Positions 60,701 to 64,000 of a DNA stretch of 64,000 nt are shown piece after piece; the first letter of the stretch is position 1; the number at the start of each line of letters is the position of its first letter. A model generated the notes under the pieces. It was not told the origin of the DNA, ran no database searches, and saw nothing but the letters and a program-made list of their open reading frames with translations. The stretch is from contig NZ_LHQS01000001.1 of NCBI RefSeq assembly GCF_004102725.1, forward strand, positions 477,327 through 541,326, given 5' to 3'. Origin of the DNA: Methanoculleus taiwanensis (GTDB taxonomy: Archaea > Halobacteriota > Methanomicrobia > Methanomicrobiales > Methanoculleaceae). A program made the translations under genes and the position numbers.

Positions 60701-61527
60701 CAATTGCAGAATTACTTGATGTGGATGCGTGCCGGCTTATCGAGCCGTCGTTTGCCGAGCTGACGGAAGATCACTATACTGCCCTGCTGCTCCGGGCACT
60801 CGCCGACGATGCCCGGCTGCTTGTCGACGAAGACGAGGAACCGCTTGCCCTCGCACTTCACGACGACCAGGGGTGGCATGCGGCGTCGTTTCTCTTCCGT
60901 GACCCGACGCTCGCTGCGATCGAGTGCTTCGAGGCGTTCGATGGGGAGATCTATCAGGAGAACCGTGAAACCTGGCTCGCGGCGGTCAGGGAGTACTACA
61001 GCCTCGAGTTATGCCGTACGGTGCTTCCGGCCGTCGAGGATCTGCCCGGGGATCGGATGGCGAAGATGGAAGATCTCATCCGGGAGATCTGGGGCGACCG
61101 GAGCGGGTCGCTCTGCCTCGACTGCTGCTGCGGCTCCGGGGTCGGTACCGCCGCTCTCCGCGCCTCCGGTATCCGGTCGATTGCCTACGACAACGACCCC
61201 GCTCTCCTCTCCCTCGGTCTTGCCCGGGGCAGGCTCTCTCCTTCGGAGACGATCTGCATCGACGGGAGAGCGGCAGGGGCGTACATCAGCCCGGCTCCGC
61301 TCGGTGTCGCATTCATGGCAGGCGAGATCATCGGATACAATGCGGGTATGTGGGAAGGGATCGTCGATCAGCTCCTTTCCCTCACCGATGAGGCGCTCAT
61401 CACCCTCGGCACCGAGCAGGAATCCGGCATGGTGCGGACATGGTGCCTTGAACGGGACAAGAGCATCGAAATATTCGAGAACGATCGCGATCCGCTCTAC
61501 GACCGCTGGTGCTGCCTCATCCGGTAG
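60697..61527 (+). CDS. Methyltransferase-like protein (class I SAM fold)
   Basis: 276 residues. The second half has a Rossmann-like SAM motif LCLDCCCGSGVGTAALRASG (about residues 137-156) followed by IAYDNDPALLSLGLARG, as in motifs I and II of class I methyltransferases. A clear substrate signature such as NPPY is not visible. The N-terminal ~120 residues are specific. It is translationally coupled to the polymer-forming protein gene, so the products may act together, but the substrate is unknown. Confidence 0.7.
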   Translation: MTIAELLDVDACRLIEPSFAELTEDHYTALLLRALADDARLLVDEDEEPLALALHDDQGWHAASFLFRDPTLAAIECFEAFDGEIYQENRETWLAAVREYYSLELCRTVLPAVEDLPGDRMAKMEDLIREIWGDRSGSLCLDCCCGSGVGTAALRASGIRSIAYDNDPALLSLGLARGRLSPSETICIDGRAAGAYISPAPLGVAFMAGEIIGYNAGMWEGIVDQLLSLTDEALITLGTEQESGMVRTWCLERDKSIEIFENDRDPLYDRWCCLIR

Positions 61528-61754
61528 ATCGATCCCTTCCTCTTTTTGGTCTCCGGCTCCGGTGCGCCGGCGGCTATACGTCAGCCGATGAGCTGGTATT
61601 CTGTTTTGACGGCAGCGATTCGCGGAATCGGTTTCGGAAGGTTAATACTCTATGGGGGCCATCTCCGTTATTCCGGGTCGTTCCCCGCTACCCGCATCCC
61701 GCTGTGCAGGTATTGGGCGGTTCTCCCCGCCTCCCGGCACATGGACGTGACGGC

Positions 61755-63509
61755 ATGGATCTCCGCAGCAAAGTCATTCTCATCGTCATCGCGACACTTG
61801 CAGTACTTCTCGTAGCCCACGTCCTGATATCCGACGCCGTCGTGATGCAGAGTTACTCCGACCTCGAGCTCCGGGAGACCCGCCAGCATCTTGAGCGGGC
61901 TCTGATTGCCGTCGATTATGAGATCGGGAGGGTCGACGGGCTCTGCAGGGACTGGGCGTGGTGGGACGACACCTGCCGGTTCGTCGGTGAGGGGAACGAT
62001 GCCTACATCAGATCAAACCTCGTCGACTCCACGTTCAGCCAGCTTCGCCTGAATATGATGCTGTACCTGAACCAGTCGGGAGCGGTCGTCTTCGCGAAGG
62101 GGTACGATCTCGCTGCCGGGACGCCGACGCCGCTCCCGGCGCCCCTTCTCGACCGGATCACCTCCGACAACCGACTCGTCGGCCATGACGATGCGAAGAA
62201 CGGCGTTGCCGGACTGATCGTCCTTCCCGAAGGGCCGATGATCGTCTCCTCACAGTCGATCGTCTTAAGCAGCGGGGACGGGCCTTCACACGGAACTCTC
62301 ATTATCGGGCGGTACCTCGACGACGCCGCGCTGGAAGCGTTGCAGTCGACCACCCTCCTGCCGTTCTCCCTTCTCCCGCGGGACGACTGGGCACCGCTGA
62401 ACGACTCCTGGGAGCCGCTCCCGGCATCAGGGTCGATGCTGGTACAAACGATTAATCCGGATACCACCACCGGCTACGTGTTGATCGAGGATATCTACGG
62501 CGAGCCGGCCGTCATGCTGCGCACCGACCTTCCCCGGACTATCTACAACCAGGGACGCTCGACGTTCAACTATCTTCTCGGCTCCGTCATTGTAGCAGGA
62601 CTCCTCTTCGGTTTTGTGACTATCTCCCTCCTCGAGCGGACGACGCTCCTGCAGATGGGGCGGCTCAGCGACGACGTCGCCGGGATCGGGGCGAGGCGCG
62701 ACTTTGCATCCCGGCTCCCGGTGAACGGGGAGAACGAACTCTCCCGGCTTGCCGGAGCGATCAACGGCATGCTCGAGGAGCTCGAGGCGGCCCGCCGGGA
62801 ACTTCAGGAGAGCAGCGACCGGTATCACCTCCTCTTCAACAGCGGGAATGATTTTATAATCGTCTGTGCCGTCACCGACGACGGGGCTCCCTGCAGGATC
62901 CTCGACGTCAACGATCTCGTCTGCCGGCGGCTCGGCTATACCCGGTCTGAACTGCTCGCTCTCCCGATAACGAGGCTCATCCCCGACGGCGAGGCCGTCT
63001 CCTCAGGAACCCGGCGCCTCCACCTGATCCACTTCGTGAAGAAACGGGGGGAGACGATCCCGGTCGAGGTGAATACTCATCCCGTCACCCTCGGCACGGA
63101 GCAAGCGGTGCTTGCGATCGCCCGGGACATCACCGAGCGGCAGCTGGCGGAGGAGGAACTTACACGACACCGGCAGCATCTTGAGGAGATGGTCGAAGAG
63201 CGGACGGATGCGCTTGTCCGGCTCAACGAACGTCTTCAGCGTGAGATCGTCGAACGCCGGAAGACAGAGCAGCACAGGAAAGAGGCGTACGATCAGATCG
63301 AGCGGAATATCGAACAGTTCGCGATCCTCGCCGACCATATCCGCCACCCCCTGCAGGTCATTCAGGGAATGGCCGACCTCCTCGATGACGAGGCGAAAGG
63401 AGCGAAGATAGCGGTGCAGGTCGAGCGGATCGATGCGATCATCAAGCAGCTCGACCAGGGTTGGGTCGAGTCCGAAGAGATCCGGGCGTTTTTAAAGAGA
63501 TATTCGTGA
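61755..63509 (+). CDS. CHASE4-HAMP-PAS membrane sensor ending in an ATPase-less H-box-like module
   Basis: 584 residues. A membrane helix (about 7-28) and a second (about 272-292) frame an extracellular CHASE4 domain (CRDWAWWDDTCRFV, YIRSNLVDSTFSQLRLN). A HAMP domain (about 293-345), PAS domain (about 352-465), coiled coil (RHRQHLEEMVEERTDALVRL) and the C-terminal module with FAILADHIRHPLQVI follow. There is no HATPase domain. The last 75 residues are strikingly like those of the PAS protein at 41191. The ATG at 61755 starts directly before the first membrane helix. Confidence 0.85.
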   Translation: MDLRSKVILIVIATLAVLLVAHVLISDAVVMQSYSDLELRETRQHLERALIAVDYEIGRVDGLCRDWAWWDDTCRFVGEGNDAYIRSNLVDSTFSQLRLNMMLYLNQSGAVVFAKGYDLAAGTPTPLPAPLLDRITSDNRLVGHDDAKNGVAGLIVLPEGPMIVSSQSIVLSSGDGPSHGTLIIGRYLDDAALEALQSTTLLPFSLLPRDDWAPLNDSWEPLPASGSMLVQTINPDTTTGYVLIEDIYGEPAVMLRTDLPRTIYNQGRSTFNYLLGSVIVAGLLFGFVTISLLERTTLLQMGRLSDDVAGIGARRDFASRLPVNGENELSRLAGAINGMLEELEAARRELQESSDRYHLLFNSGNDFIIVCAVTDDGAPCRILDVNDLVCRRLGYTRSELLALPITRLIPDGEAVSSGTRRLHLIHFVKKRGETIPVEVNTHPVTLGTEQAVLAIARDITERQLAEEELTRHRQHLEEMVEERTDALVRLNERLQREIVERRKTEQHRKEAYDQIERNIEQFAILADHIRHPLQVIQGMADLLDDEAKGAKIAVQVERIDAIIKQLDQGWVESEEIRAFLKRYS

Positions 63510-63518
63510 GGGGGTGGC

Positions 63519-64000
63519 CTACTCCTGGCGCTGCTCCGCGCAGTCGAGCTCGGCGACGATCCCGACCGCGTCGTCCATCTTCGCCACGAGCCGCCGGATC
63601 TCGAGGAGGCGTTCCATCCCGATGAAGTGCTCGGCCATCACCCGTGCCATATCGGTAAGTTCAATCCGCCCCGCTCTCCTGCGCACGAGTTTCTCGTCGA
63701 GGAGCGCCGAGAGCACCGGTTCGAGCGTCCCGACCATCAGGTTGTTCAGCCGGATGATCTGCTGCTCGTCGCCGCCGCAGACGACGGCGTTCGCAACGAA
63801 CTCTTCGGAGCTCTCTTCGAGATCGTACTCCGGCGCGACCTCTTCCATCTCGCCCCGCAGGAGACCGACGGCTACCTCGTCCTCGGTCTTGCCGGAGGTG
63901 CGGGAGTACGATCCGCCGGGTTCGGCAAGGATCACGATCCTGCCGAGATCGTGGTAGTCGGGCCGCCCCGCACGTCCCATCATCTGGTGGAACTCCCCGA
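63519..64000 (-). CDS. Ski2-like/Hel308-type DEAD-box helicase, C-terminal part (partial)
   Basis: The last 160 codons are present; the frame is open through base 64000, so the gene continues beyond. EFHQMMGRAGRPDYHDLGRI is helicase motif VI plus flank, typical of the archaeal Ski2-like superfamily (COG1204). The rest is helical, with the winged-helix and ratchet-like parts (LLDEKLVRRRAGRIELTDMA). It unwinds DNA or RNA using ATP; its exact class (Hel308 or a relative) needs the missing N-terminus. Confidence 0.85.
   Translation of the reverse strand, partial: GEFHQMMGRAGRPDYHDLGRIVILAEPGGSYSRTSGKTEDEVAVGLLRGEMEEVAPEYDLEESSEEFVANAVVCGGDEQQIIRLNNLMVGTLEPVLSALLDEKLVRRRAGRIELTDMARVMAEHFIGMERLLEIRRLVAKMDDAVGIVAELDCAEQRQE

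Overview
The window is GC-rich archaeal chromosome from a hydrogenotrophic methanogen, most likely Methanomicrobiales and probably close to Methanoculleus. That placement is an inference. It rests on a complete formylmethanofuran dehydrogenase operon, an Ech-type membrane hydrogenase subunit, archaeal ribosomal proteins S15 and S3Ae, the methanogen-type seryl-tRNA synthetase, an archaeal-type phosphoglycerate mutase, archaeal lipoproteins, TATA-box promoters and many leaderless-looking starts. I saw no CRISPR array, insertion sequence or prophage.

Layout. 1-1.4 kb: 5' part of an Ech/complex I-like proton channel gene. 1.5-5.7 kb: HIT protein, DUF362 ferredoxin-like protein, an RNase III (unusual in archaea) with an altered catalytic residue, an SDH-type membrane protease and a DEDDh exonuclease-like protein. 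5.7-13.2 kb: fwdDBAC followed by two tandem moeA genes, so the enzyme of the first CO2-reduction step sits beside genes for its molybdenum/tungsten pterin cofactor; the operon appears to have a long structured leader. 13.6-21.6 kb: DNA polymerase IV, M48 peptidase, NSS transporter, HNH nuclease, TrmB regulator with a palindromic operator, a lipoprotein, an HtrA-like protease and a beta-hydroxyacid dehydrogenase, then a decayed cyclophilin-like gene. 22-27.3 kb: two tandem TPR proteins, a MerR regulator, a clostripain-like lipoprotein and an acetyltransferase.

27.3-33.8 kb is an envelope and regulatory region on the minus strand: a PEGA-repeat surface protein, a MacB-like ABC exporter operon led by a surface protein, a secreted protein made of two internal repeats, and a membrane protein/XRE regulator pair. 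Three places here share the same arrangement, an 18-bp dyad next to an AT-rich box, which suggests a small local regulon. 33.9-39 kb holds two paralogous small proteins with an FxxGRWVE motif, a QueG-like iron-sulfur protein, a MATE exporter and an MsvR-like redox regulator. 39.4-46 kb holds an NADP-type secondary alcohol dehydrogenase, a broken histidine kinase, a four-PAS protein, a Cache-only lipoprotein and an aquaporin.

46-53.6 kb: a hypothetical protein followed in frame beyond its TAG stop by 49 coding-like codons, tRNA-Thr(CGU), a Cas4-like protein with a degraded active site, a nucleotidyltransferase/Sua5/ACT-domain operon, tRNA-Gly(CCC) and a large histidine kinase. 53.8-57.9 kb is a compact information-processing operon (rps15, recJ-like, pcc1, serS, rps3ae). 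58-64 kb: phosphoglycerate mutase, a beta-helix polymer-forming protein coupled to a methyltransferase-like protein, a CHASE4/HAMP/PAS sensor, and the 3' part of a Ski2-like helicase running off the end. Two sensors (42.9 and 63.5 kb) end in the same H-box-like module with no ATPase domain.
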